From Brevipalpus yothersi (taxonomy: Eukaryota > Arthropoda > Arachnida > Trombidiformes > Tenuipalpidae), in contig QZCP01000723.1 in NCBI GenBank assembly GCA_003956705.1, positions 145,564-209,563 of the forward strand: 64,000 nt of DNA. Direction: 5' to 3'. Position numbers and translations under genes: made by a program. The notes under the pieces are model-generated. The model did no database searches. It had not been told where the DNA came from and worked only from the letters and a program-made list of their open reading frames with translations. Shown here in pieces: positions 1 to 11,510 of the stretch; position 1 is the stretch's first letter; each line of letters begins with the position of its first letter.

Positions 1-1003
1 CCATGCAACAGTAATGAGTGTCCAAAGTGCTCTAGTGTTTTCACTTATTTAAGCTCTACAGATGGTACATCAAGCTCATAATGTGATTAGGAACGCCTTT
101 GTTCCATTATAATTATGGTTTTTTTCTACATATTATCATTCCTCGCTACCTTTTTTTCTTCCTCTCTCTATCTCTCACTCTCTCAACATACTAACCTCAA
201 AGATTCATCCCTCTATTTGCTGAGATGATATTACATCGGCAAATTTTGTCTAAAGTATACTAATTATTACTTTCGATCGTTTGCACAGTTATTGTTATTC
301 ATATTTCATTATCCATAAATGAATTGTTATTAGTTACTTTCAATTCATATCAATTGACATTTAGGGTTTCAAATTTCATTACTTGTTCCTATCCCTATTG
401 TAATGAGTCATAATTTTCTTCAGTCAAATATGTAATCTCATTGATCATTTTATGAAATTACATAAGATTTTATTTCATGAACAGATCACATTTCTACACC
501 TTAATCACACGACCAAAAGCTTTATGGACAAATCGAAATCAATATCTCATGTCTGATATATCTCACACAAGTTGATCACAAACCGAAGCAATCTATGATA
601 ATCTCTTTCCGTTTTATTTTCACCAATCGATATGATTGAACTTGCTGATGAAGGGAACAAAAAATTTTCCATTCAAAAAACTGTACACTATTTCCTTCCC
701 CTGATATCACTTTTATTTTCGTGGAATTCTCATCCATGATGATGATATTTTATCAGAAGCATCGGAAGTTGCCTACAGCATAGAGCAACCAGTACGATGT
801 TGTGTTTATGTTTATCATGTGATGTTGTGTCGCTGCAGATAGAGAGCAATAAAGCGGCATGTTGATGATGATCGACTTGTCCTGACCGCACAACCAGTGT
901 GATTAGCCTGATTAATTCTTGATTAATTGTGATAAAGTTTGATTGCAATATTTGTTTGATAGTCTTCCCGTTAATGATACTGTTGTGATCCATAATTGAA
1001 GGT
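1..1003. other. Intergenic, upstream of ARH3
   Basis: AT-rich sequence with short pyrimidine tracts near 150-185. I see no coding exon, RNA gene or repeat of note. The last 100-200 bases presumably hold the ARH3 promoter and 5' UTR, but no recognisable element is visible. Confidence 0.5.
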
Positions 1004-2114
1004 ATGAATCTTTTGAGAAGTCGTTTTCGTGGATGTCTTCTAGGTGTTCATCTGGGTGATACTCTTGGATCTCCATTCGAAGGAGATGCAACCGTGGCCA
1101 AAACCGTTTTACGAAACTATCTAAACAATATGCTGGCCAATAAAGGTAGGATATTGTGTGTCTTAGGTGAAGGTTATCAATATTTAGTCTAATGATTGAT
1201 TCCTCTCTCTCCAACCCATAGGCAATGTCCAAGTATTTTCATTCACAGATGATACATGTATGACAATTTCTCTTGCTGAATCGCTACTCAAAAACAATGG
1301 TTTCAATGCAACTGAGCTGGCCAAACAATTTACCGAAGGGTACTTCCAAAATACTCGCCGAGGCTATGGATACAATGTGGTTGATGTTTTTAATGCACTT
1401 CATCTTACCAATTATGAGGATCCTTTTCTACCTGCTCAACGGCAATTCAATGGTACAGGTTCCTATGGTAATGGAGCTGCTATGAGAATTGCACCTGTAG
1501 CATTGTTCGGTTTAAACTTTACCGATGAACAGATCAATGAACTAGCAGCAAATTGTTCCAAAATAACCCATTCAAATGTGAAAGGAATCAATGGAGCTAT
1601 ACTACAGTGTCATGCAATTCGATTGGCTCTCAAATGTGATGGACCTTTGAATGCAATCGAATTTGTGGAAGAATTGTTAAATAAGATGAGACATGTCGAG
1701 GGAAGTACAAATCAAAGTGGTAACATTTATACCACATCTTTGGAAGAAATGTTGAAAATTTTACATGGAACTCATCAAATCAAAAATCCAACCACTGAGC
1801 AGATTGTTGAACTTTTTGGCAATAATGTCTCCGCCATGAGATCAGTTCCATCGGCCATCTATTGTGCAATTCGAGCCCAGCAACCTTTAAATGATTTTGA
1901 GACAGACAATCCATTTTTAAGAAGTCTTTTCATCTCAATCTCTTTGGGCGGTGATACTGATACTATCGCATCGATGGCATGTGCAATCGTTGGAGCACTT
2001 CATGGGGACGAAAAGATTCCAGAAATTCTTCTTAAACACTGTGAAAAACCCGAGATTAGTAGCCAACTTGCCAATGAACTTTACAAAAGGATAGAAAATG
2101 AAGGTGAAGGATGA
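1004..2114 (+). CDS. ADPRS: ADP-ribosylhydrolase ARH3 (ADP-ribosylserine hydrolase)
   Basis: Two exons, 1004-1145 and 1222-2114, joined over a 76-nt GT-AG intron, give about 344 residues (human ARH3 has 363). The family removes serine-linked ADP-ribose and degrades poly(ADP-ribose) in nucleus and mitochondria. Visible family signatures are SRFRGCL at the N-terminus, a GD..GS..E loop with Glu26, the metal motif TDDT at 56-59 (completed only when the intron is removed, which confirms the splice), RGYG, QFNGTGSYGNGAAMR, THS..G.NGAILQ, and SLGGDTDT, giving Asp292, Asp294 and Thr295. These match the two-magnesium site of the DraG/ARH fold. The start is the first ATG ahead of the conserved SRFRGC. 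No mitochondrial targeting extension is obvious. A broken inverted copy lies at 11139-11510. Confidence 0.95.
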
Positions 2115-2163
2115 TGACAAATTGCAATGAAATGCATCTCCTATCATGTATAGTTTTGTAAAT

Positions 2164-2169
2164 AATAAA
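2164..2169 (+). promoter_or_regulatory. Poly(A) signal AATAAA of ARH3
   Basis: A canonical AATAAA hexamer 50 nt after the ARH3 stop codon, in AT-rich 3' sequence. Its position suits use as the polyadenylation signal, but a cleavage site cannot be confirmed from sequence. Confidence 0.6.
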
Positions 2170-3116
2170 AATTTCAAATTTTACTGATGGCTCACAATCT
2201 ATTACTTCATTTCCTCTATCTTGGAGCATTTTCCCATTTAATCTTGATTTCTCGCCTCATTTTCTTGAGAATTTTTATTAATCTATCTGCTCACTACTCT
2301 ATTGGCTCATAAGTTTCAATCAAAATTGCTTTTTCAGTTGGCAATAAGTCGTAAATCGTCTTCATCTCCCTAAATCCTACATGATGAGGGGAAAAGTTAA
2401 TTTTCGATCATCATTATAAGTACAATAATAATTCTGGCCAAATTGCCTATGACTGGAGTAACTTGGCAAATTCAATTCTTCATTCGGATCATGAAGTGAA
2501 TGTTATCAAAGAATGGTTCTATTTATTGAATCGATCCGTTTCCACTGATATTTTCTTAGCCTTTTGGTCAAAATCATTGCAATGTTTGGCCTGAAACTTT
2601 TTGAATTAAATCAGCCATGATCTAATCCAAGTTATAAGAAAACACTGTGGAAGAATTAGAAAAAGAAATTCATCGATTCTCAAGCCATTCTTTGAGCTAT
2701 TGTGTAAGAATGTAGCTTTTCTCAGTGCCTTTCAAATATTTATCGAGTAAGTTTTCCGATGAACTGGGCTCTACAAAATTTATCTGGATCACTAAATTTA
2801 GCTGATTTTTCAGCGAAATTTGCTTCAACGGAAATGGTTTCTTTGACCATAAATCTTATGCTCCAAATGCACTCAGAACTGATGGATCAAACATTAGGAG
2901 CAAGAAAATGGGTATCAAAAAAGGAAAAAAATTGAATGCGACCGGACATGACTTGTCATATTAATTGTAATAAAATTTCTCTCAAGTGTCATGAGAATTC
3001 CTTCATCTTGTGACGTATCTTGTGATCGGAAATGCCTGACTAGATCAATTGAGGACTTTTGTTTGACATTTCTAGTGCAATCACAATATACACCAGAACC
3101 GTTCACTATTCCCTTT

Positions 3117-3246
<130 letters not shown>

Positions 3247-3479
3247 TTCTGTGTGAATTTAAGTATATGAAACGTCATTACGTGTGTTCATCCTCGTAAG
3301 ATGGTGAGTAAAGAGATGGATGTCGATGGAGAAAAATGCAGTACATCACGTAGAGGGAAACTTCTCTTTGTTAGTTTTTTTTCTTTCCGTATTCTTGAAC
3401 TCATCTATATCAATAGATGATGGAACTGTTGATTGAATGAAAGTTGAGTGTCTGTCAAACACACACACACAGTTGCCTT

Positions 3480-3579
<100 letters not shown>

Positions 3580-5661
3580 TGTGTTGATAAAGCAAATGAT
3601 GATGAAAAGTGCATAAAAAAGGGGGAAGGTCTCGAAAGATTAATATTATATTATCAACTGCGAGGCAACTTCCCCAAAAATTCATGTCAGGGACTTGATT
3701 GTGTATGTGTATGTGTATGTAAAGAGAATGATGCAAATACTGATGAAAAAAATGAAAGAAAACCAAAAAATTAATCAAGATGAAGGAGTGTGTCATGTCT
3801 ACCTCTTCACTTCTCTCTTTCTTTCATTCTTTCTCTCTCTTTATCGTACGATCCCTATTGATTCATGGGCATGGTCTAACGTCAACGGAATTGCAATATT
3901 TCTGAGAAGGAAGGCAATCATCAAGTAAAAGTAGCAGCAATATTTAACGTTAGAACCAGTTCTGATCGCTTTAAACAGATTTTGTTATCAGAATTTTGCT
4001 CATGGGCTTGATCTAGCAAATAGCGGCACATCACCTAATTTTTTGCTGACAATAAATTACAAGTGGAATAATTATTCACTCAACATTTTGGTGCGAAGAT
4101 TCAATCTTGAAGTTTTTCCATCAGATTAGAATCATGAGGACCACAGTGGATAAGAATCCATTCTAGAACTTTTGATACGAATCAGGCTCCATCAAATAAA
4201 AACTGAATCATCTTGATACTGATTGCGAAATCGAAATTCTTATGAACTGGCTTATCTATTCAATCAATGCTGATTTTTTATCCTCATCTTGTTCATCTTT
4301 CGCCGAAAAATTGTTAGTTTTAACTCCAAACTCCAAACTTTTTTTTCTTCTTCTTCTCTCTCTCTTTCCTGATCATCATCAAATCTTTTCAAATCACTTT
4401 TAGTCTTTACCTACATTTAGCTGTTGAATACAGTTCAGCTATCAGTTCTGAAGAGAGCCTCTTTCGCATGTGTTAACGTCAAAGATATCCTTCTGATGGT
4501 TTCAGATGATTTCAAGTGCCTTTCCATCTATCCATCTAATCCATTCATTTGAACGAGTGTTTGTTGATTAGATTCTTCCTGAATTATTATTATAATTATT
4601 TTTCTTCTTCTTCTTCCTTCCCCTTGGAACACATCTCTCTTTTCCTTTATCTCTCTTTTTTATCACTTTATCGCGCTTTCTGGCTGAAACAAGCAAACTG
4701 CTGTCCAGTGTCCATCGTCCAATATCATTGCCATACAAAAAATTTTTTTCTCGCTTCAGCCATTTTGAGTGATCAGCGTGCTGATAAATATAAATACACA
4801 CATATACAGCCAAGCAGGCAAATCAAATCAAATAATAATCCATGTTGTTTATTCGTTTCAAGTGTTCTAGTTTAATTTTTACCATACTCACTTGACATCT
4901 AGTAACACCAGTCCAGCGAAAGGAAAAAACTTTCACCTACTTGACCTCAAGTGTGAGCGTGATTCTTGTCATCAAGGAATACAATATTTCGCAATATTAT
5001 CACACTCAACACTGATTTTGAACAAGTGAAAAGACAAAAAGAATTGTGTGATTTAATTGTGGAAAATATCGCAGGGAACAAAAAAAAATCTACCACAGAG
5101 TATCATGTACAAAGAGTGAAACCATCATCATTCGTCAATCGTGAGAGCACACAGTGAGATATTTCATGATAAATCGACGATTGATAGTGTCCCTGATAAA
5201 GATTGATTTATAAAGGTCGTCATCATCACCATCAGTTTCTTTTTCAAGGTATGTAACAATGAAAAGAATTTTGATGATAGTGATGAAAAAGTGATGATAC
5301 TTGATACATGTGTGTGTAAGTCTCTTTCTCTCTCCATCTTTTACTTGATTTCAGTTGATTTGATATTGCCTTTTCCTCGCCCGATGAGGCCATTGGAAAG
5401 ATGTTGAAATTTGATTAGATATACTTTACGTTGATCCTTGAACGATGTGAAAAAAGCAGCAGTTGTGGGTATGAAAGAGAGAGATGGAATTGCGCGCATC
5501 TTGTGAGAGGCCAAAATGGGTTCGATACCCCTTGAAGTGTATCAGGCTTCTTCTTGGGCATCCTTAAAATTAATTCAGACGAAGTGGCCTGATAAAAGGT
5601 CGGAAATGCCTTTCGGAGGCCAGCCTCAACGCTATTACTCTCGCTCACTCTCATGATTTTG

Positions 5662-5662
<1 letters not shown>

Positions 5663-5694
<32 letters not shown>
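5663..5694. repeat. (CT)n microsatellite
   Basis: A pure CT run of about 32 nt in non-coding sequence. Confidence 0.95.
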
Positions 5695-5696
<2 letters not shown>

Positions 5697-6234
5697 AACT
5701 TTGTCTCTCTTCTCACTTACACCGTAGACGCTTTTAATGGCTAACTACCAACTTTCTGTCCATCGGTGAAATCTTATATCCTTCATGCTAGCTTTACTCG
5801 AGCAACAGGTTTACAGGCCATAAGTGGCGTGCATGGTGATTCTTAGGTCATTCCAGAAATCTCCTCTCTCTCTCTCCCCTGATTCTGTCAACGTCGATTA
5901 CCGTTTGATTCTAATTCATCGTTCAATCTGAAAGAGAGAGGAAGAGAGAGAGAGAGAGAGAAAGAAAGAGAGGGATATTCCAGAGCTCAAGGAGAGAAGA
6001 TGAATAGGGGAAAAGAGACGGGACTTTCCCATGTAACTGGATGAAAAAAGAGGCCAATTGAAAGAGAAAAAGAAAAAGAAAGAGAGAAAGGGAGGGAGAG
6101 AGAGAAAGATTCTTAATTGTGTTCAAGTGTATATGAAAAGAAATTGAGTCGTTCCATCAAACAGAATTTGATTGGAGAAAGATGGAGAAAGGAATGATTG
6201 GAAACTGAGAAGAGGCGATCCCCATGAGTCACTT

Positions 6235-6330
6235 GAAGAGAGAGAGAGAGAAAGAGGAGAGAGAGAAGGAGAAAGAGGAGAGAAAGATGAAGAAAGAGAG
6301 AGAGAGATGAAGGGAGAGAGAGAAGAGGAG
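6235..6330. repeat. Imperfect GA-rich purine tract
   Basis: About 95 nt of almost only A and G on the plus strand, an interrupted GA/GGA/GAAA mixture. A similar shorter purine tract lies at 5930-6110. Open frames through these are Arg/Glu runs and are not regarded as genes. Confidence 0.9.
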
Positions 6331-6980
6331 CAAAGTGGCATGGTTTCAAGTGAGGCTATAAAAGCGGTCACAGATCATGAGAATTCTTCAGAAAAGAATC
6401 TTAACTATCAAGTAAAGTTTGCTTGAAACTTTCCCCGAACAGTGAATGAACTTTATATCAAAAGTTACACAGTCAATTTTGATCTATTTTTCTTTTCAAA
6501 CTTGAATATTCTTTGCTCCTCTTTATGCCATCATGCTTTCATTGTTCAGACAATTGCAACCTTCATAATCTGTGGAACAACGTTACTGGACTTATCAAGT
6601 TAGATATCTCATCAACTATCTTACTTCTTTAGACACACATTGAGCAATCGTTAACAAACTGCGAAACTTTTTGCGAAACGTTCGTGTTGCAACTCCGTAT
6701 CATTGATACATCCTCAAGTGACCAATCATCATCATTTTGCAATCAAATTACCAAGAGACACTCGCTGAGTGTGTGATTGGATAGTTTTCAACCGCCACTT
6801 TGATCCCTTATCAGCCCTATTCAAGCTCATCAAAGAGAAAGAGAGTGAGAAGTGAAAAAATCAAATATTCTTCACTTGTATTCCTCACTTGGTTAGCTTG
6901 TGTGTTTGCCTGTGTGAGCCATCATCATTCTTCGTTCCTTCAACATTTTATCACTCACTACTGTCTCTCCCACTCAAAGT

Positions 6981-9900
6981 ATGGATCGTAGCATCAAATC
7001 ATCCATCGGAAGGACCATTCATCTGAATATATCCACCGCATCACTACTGTCCAGTGGTTTCATATTGATATTGTTAATATCATCATGCCTCCATGTAGAT
7101 GCAGCTATTGGTCCAGCCAAAATGGCCAGTCCACGAGAAGGCCTCAAATCAAATACACTAGTTCGATTAACCAAAACAAAGCCTGTAAGTATATATATCT
7201 GTGATCTTGACGTCTTGTCTTCTCTCTCTTGGCAATATTTTTTCACGTTCATCGATCAATGTCAATTTGTTAACTGATTTTCGAGGCACTGTTAGAAGAG
7301 CAAATGAATATCTTTCAAGAATATTCACCAAAATAAGCTCAAAATAGCTCTCTATATCAGTGAATCCCAGAATTCCCAGGGTTTTACAAGTATTCTGCAA
7401 CATCAGCATACCGATGGGTACATCTATCTGATTATCTAGATAGATGTCTAGCTCCACTGTCTGCCGGGAAAATTCCCTTTTTTTCTCTCTTCTTACTTAG
7501 TTAGCCAGCCCAATTTGTGTACCATATATATAAATATAAACGGGTGAATTGAACCTCATGTGACTCGTGTGTTTCTCTCTCTTTCTCTATACTTTTACAG
7601 TCTCAAGCTAATCGCATAAATCAAGACAAACTGTCCAAAGATGGATTCTTGCGTATTCGTGAGGAACCACCGAAAGAGCTCATCACCATAATGGGCAGCA
7701 GTCATGTGCTTACTTGTGAGGCTCAAGGTAGCCCACCACCGAAGATATATTGGCTAAAGGATGGCTACAAGCTACCTCAGGTAAAGAAAATTATTATTAC
7801 ACAAAAAAAGAGAGAGAAAAAGTTATAAATTTTGTTTTTCATGTGTGTGTATGTTTTCAGAGAAAAAAATCACTAGTCAAAGTAGTACAGTAAAGAATAA
7901 AATAATAATAGTTAGCTATAAATCAAATTGCATGACAGAGCACGTTCAAATTTTCTGTTTTTTTGGAAATGATTTAAAAGACTGTCTCTAATGCTTAAAT
8001 CATAGCACAACTGATTAGTATTCAATTTAACACGCTTTTCTCTCTTTTACCCCCTCTATATTCACCTCCTTTCCTACTTGCACAATCTCGATGATTACCA
8101 ATGATCAGAGTCTAGATGATTTGGTGAAAATTACCGAAGAGACAGCTAATGGTGCCAAAGGAAATTCTCTTGGACTCAGTCTAAGTGTATCAAGATTATT
8201 TTTGGACTGTCTAAGTCCACGAGACGCTGGTCAATACACTTGCGTTGCCGAAACGCCCTACCTGAAGGCCATTTCTCATACTCATGTTAAAGTGGAAGCC
8301 GACGGAAGCCGATTAGCAGAGGCTACATGCTTGAACCGAGAGCCGGCAGGTAAGAATAAGATGGAGAAAGATGAAAAAAGAATGAGGGATGGATGATAAG
8401 GTAGAGAAGAGAGAAAGAGAGTTGATGAGAATGATGAGAGAAAAAGAGATGAGAAATTGGTACGACTTTGTACGTTTGTGTGTGCTTTTTGCCACCTCAA
8501 AAAATTATTGAGGTATCAATTATGTATTCCAGCTGCATGTATTCAATCAAAATTTTCCCCACAATTAGCCAGCTTTTCAAGTGAACAAGTATCAATATTC
8601 TTGATTCAAGTAGACTTCTCACGGCAAGTGAGAGGAGGAGTTACTTTTAATTAGCATTTAGTGACGTACATAGGGTGAGAAAGGAGGTTTGAAACCGACA
8701 AAGATTTAGTAGTAGTAGAAGAAGAAGAAGAAGAAAAAGGAGGAGAGATGGAGAGACATGAGGTGATGTGTGTACTTTCTGGAGGATAGGAATATACGTA
8801 TAGTGGACTTGGAAGAAGAGAACTGGACATGAGTACAATATTATGCATTAGAACTTGACTAACTGACATGAGATCAATTCAGGTAATTGGTCAAAAGTTT
8901 GAGTACTCACCATGATCTTTATTCATATGCTAACCTGTTCGTGATGTCCCTGAGTTTTTTTCTGATACTTCTCACGAAGAAAAATTTAGATAAGTTATCA
9001 TGGAAACTGTTCGATTTTTTCTTCCATTTTCTCGAGAATAGTTGAAGGAATGAAAAGGTAGAAAAGGTTACCACACAAGAAGCTCAACATTCTCGTGCTG
9101 AACATGCTTTCGTGTATTGACATTTTCAAGGCATGCTTTTGATTGAGCAACACTTTTTGGTCTCTTTAATTCATTTTGATGCCAGAACGTGAAGCCTCAA
9201 AACTGATCACTGATGCAACCATGAAATATGAGAGAAAGAGAAAAAAATGGCGGGAAGTAAAATTCCCCCCATTAAGGATGCAACATCATGCTTGTCAATC
9301 ATGTTATTCCACCTTTTTGAATATCACTGATTTAGCTTGGAGGCTAAGAATTCCCCTAAAAACTAGACATCTTCATAACGACAAGGTTGATAGAGAAATC
9401 TTGAATCGACCTTCGATCGAAATAGATCGTCTCTAGTTCAAATTTTTTATACATCATGAAGCTTGTTACGACTGTCGTCATCGAAAACTAAAATTAGAGA
9501 GAAAGAGAAAGAGAAAGAAAGATTGTCTCTACCCATGCAAATAATGATGTTTCAAAATGGAGTGAACGTTTAAAATACACTGCCTCATTGTGCTCATTAA
9601 TCTGATCAGATTACTCACAATGAAATTTTTTTCATATTTGATCAACAATTTCTAAATCATATTCTTCTCTCTCTCTCTCTTCATTAAAACTCACAGCACT
9701 GGCAACTTCCACCAGAATTTACATGTGGACAAGTACACGGCTTGAAACTATTGGCAATTCAGTGATACTCTTCTGTCGTGCAGAAGGTATTCCTATTCCG
9801 CGAGTAAAATGGCTTGGACCCGATGATCAGCCGATACCTCATCGCTCAAATCGTTATGAAGTGTTGAGTGATGGTGATTTGTATATACGAAATATTCGAT

Positions 9901-10043
9901 GGGCTGACATGGGAGGCTATACATGTGTAGCAGAGAATGAATTCGGACAGGACAAAGTTGTGACGTTTCTTTATCCTACCAAGGTGAGCTTGATGATGAT
10001 AATATTCATCGATGGAATTTTTTCCTTTTAGATTCACACTTGA
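6981..10043 (+). CDS. Secreted two-Ig-domain protein, ImpL2/zig-like
   Basis: Four supported exons: 6981-7184, 7601-7780, 8109-8349 and 9697-9983, 304 residues, all with GT-AG borders and matching phases. Residues about 21-41 are a hydrophobic stretch ending VDAAIG and look like a signal peptide; no membrane segment follows. Ig domain 1 has Cys107 (LTCEAQG), Trp119 and Cys173 (YTCVAE). Ig domain 2 has Cys235 (LFCRAEG), Trp247 and Cys285 (YTCVAEN). The second domain resembles Drosophila ImpL2, with NG/SDGDL.I..I.W.DMG.Y.C and a final TF.YP. ImpL2 binds insulin-like peptides and dampens insulin signalling; that role is inferred by family only. The last few codons are uncertain. A 48-nt intron to 10032 adds IHT and stops at 10043, reading through exon 4 stops at 10031, and other acceptors lie near 10217 and 10446. 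Confidence 0.82.
7785..8108 (+). other. Intron 2 of the ImpL2-like gene
   Basis: Non-coding sequence between the two halves of Ig domain 1. The acceptor is placed at 8108 because it keeps phase 0 and starts the exon with SLDDLVK. Nothing else is visible inside it. Confidence 0.7.
8350..9696 (+). other. Intron 3 of the ImpL2-like gene
   Basis: A 1.35-kb intron between the exons for Ig domains 1 and 2. It contains purine-rich stretches (8700-8760, 9490-9515) and a TC run just before the acceptor. The open frame at 9176-9436 has no recognisable homology. Confidence 0.7.
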
Positions 10044-11138
10044 CAATCTTTATCAATTTTATCAGATCAACTCTTTTTAACTATATTTCGTTTTCTTTTC
10101 CACTAGTCTGACAATCATCATTGACCAAACCCAATTTTGATGGATTGATCCTGGACAAAGAATCTCATTTTCATGTCTCATGCTTGCCTCTCTCTCTCTC
10201 TTCATGCTCATCAAGATCAACTAACTTGAACCAAACATATTTTTACTTTGAATACACCAAGTGTATCTTCTAAAAGATTTTTTTTATTACACTTCCATTG
10301 CTATTTTTACTTTTCACAAAAGCATCAGAAGTCATTGTATCTTTTTCTTTCCTGATGATTTTTACCCACACACAAATTGGAATTCAATGAGAAATAATCA
10401 TGAAATTCCTGTTCATATTCTACCAAATGGCTCATCAAATCTTCAGCACCATGGACAATGCACATAAACTACTCTCGTCCAAAAGATACACACATAGATA
10501 CACACATCCATTTTTTTACATAACTTTTTGTTGATCCACTGAGATTTTACAAATAAGTCTATTCGAAAAGTCCAAAGCGTAACAATACACATTTATATTT
10601 CCTCTTGTTGTGATACAAACACACATACCTTAGTACGCTTGAAATAAGACAAAATAAATTCTGACTCTGAATATAACACAAATCTGAGATTTTCTAAATT
10701 TTTTTCTCCGAAGTTTAAGTTTTCTAGGACTTGAAATGATTTATCTCCCCTTTCGATGGAATTTTGTTCCCATTTCTCACTATGAACCTCTTTACAGCTC
10801 ATGAGCTCTGAAAGATTTTTAAAAATTTCTGGGATCTTGGTATTTCACTTGTAATGGGGCATAAGTCTTGTAGATAGCAAATTTGTTAGAAATACTTATC
10901 ATACCATACAAAAACTTGGAGAGGTGACTGATCATGGTGAAAAAAGTTCATTTTCGACTGAATGTTATGAAAAGTATCGATATTTTAATCCTCTGATGAA
11001 GTCCAGGTTGAGTTCAGTTCTCTCACAATATTGAATCTGAATTGCAAACATACAATTTCCTTTTCTATCTCAAGCTCTAACTGATTTTTCCTACTCTTGA
11101 GAAATCTCGTTCTACATCAGGTGAAAAAATCACTGAAT
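10044..11138. other. Intergenic, no gene seen
   Basis: AT-rich sequence after the ImpL2-like gene. It may contain that gene's true last exon or 3' UTR. No other feature is recognised. Confidence 0.5.
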
Positions 11139-11510
11139 TTTCTACAAATTTGATTGCATTCAAAGGTCCATCACATTTGAGAGCCAATCGAATTGCATGA
11201 CACTGTAGTATAGCTCCATTGATTCCTTTCACATTTGAATGGGTTATTTTGGAACAATTTGCTGCTAGTTCATTGATCTGTTCATCGGAAAAGTTTAAGC
11301 CGAACAATGCAACAGGTGCAATTCGCATAGCAGCTCCATTACCATAGGAACCTGTACCATTGAATTGCCGTTGAGCAGGTAGAAAAGAAGTGATCCTCAT
11401 AATTGGTAAGATGAAGTGCATTGCATCCATAGCCTCAGCGAGTATTTTGGAAGTATCCTTCGGTAAATTGTTTAGCCAACTCGGTTACATTGAAACCATT
11501 GTTCTGTAGC
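11139..11510 (-). pseudogene. Inverted partial copy of ARH3, broken
   Basis: Read on the minus strand this matches ARH3 exon 2 (about 1291-1670), including an unbroken identical run of more than 120 nt. It is broken by a CGA to TGA stop (11435-11437), an 18-nt deletion just after it, and a 4-nt insertion that shifts the frame before the QFNGTGSYGNG segment. It covers only the middle of the protein and lacks TDDT and GGDTDT, so no working enzyme is possible. The copied stretch contains no intron of the parent, so it cannot be decided whether it arose through DNA or RNA. The near-identity suggests a recent origin or gene conversion. Confidence 0.93.

Noticed and set aside
5511..5530. GGTTCGATACC, resembling a tRNA B box
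   Set aside because: No A box at the right distance and no cloverleaf or acceptor stem could be drawn around it.
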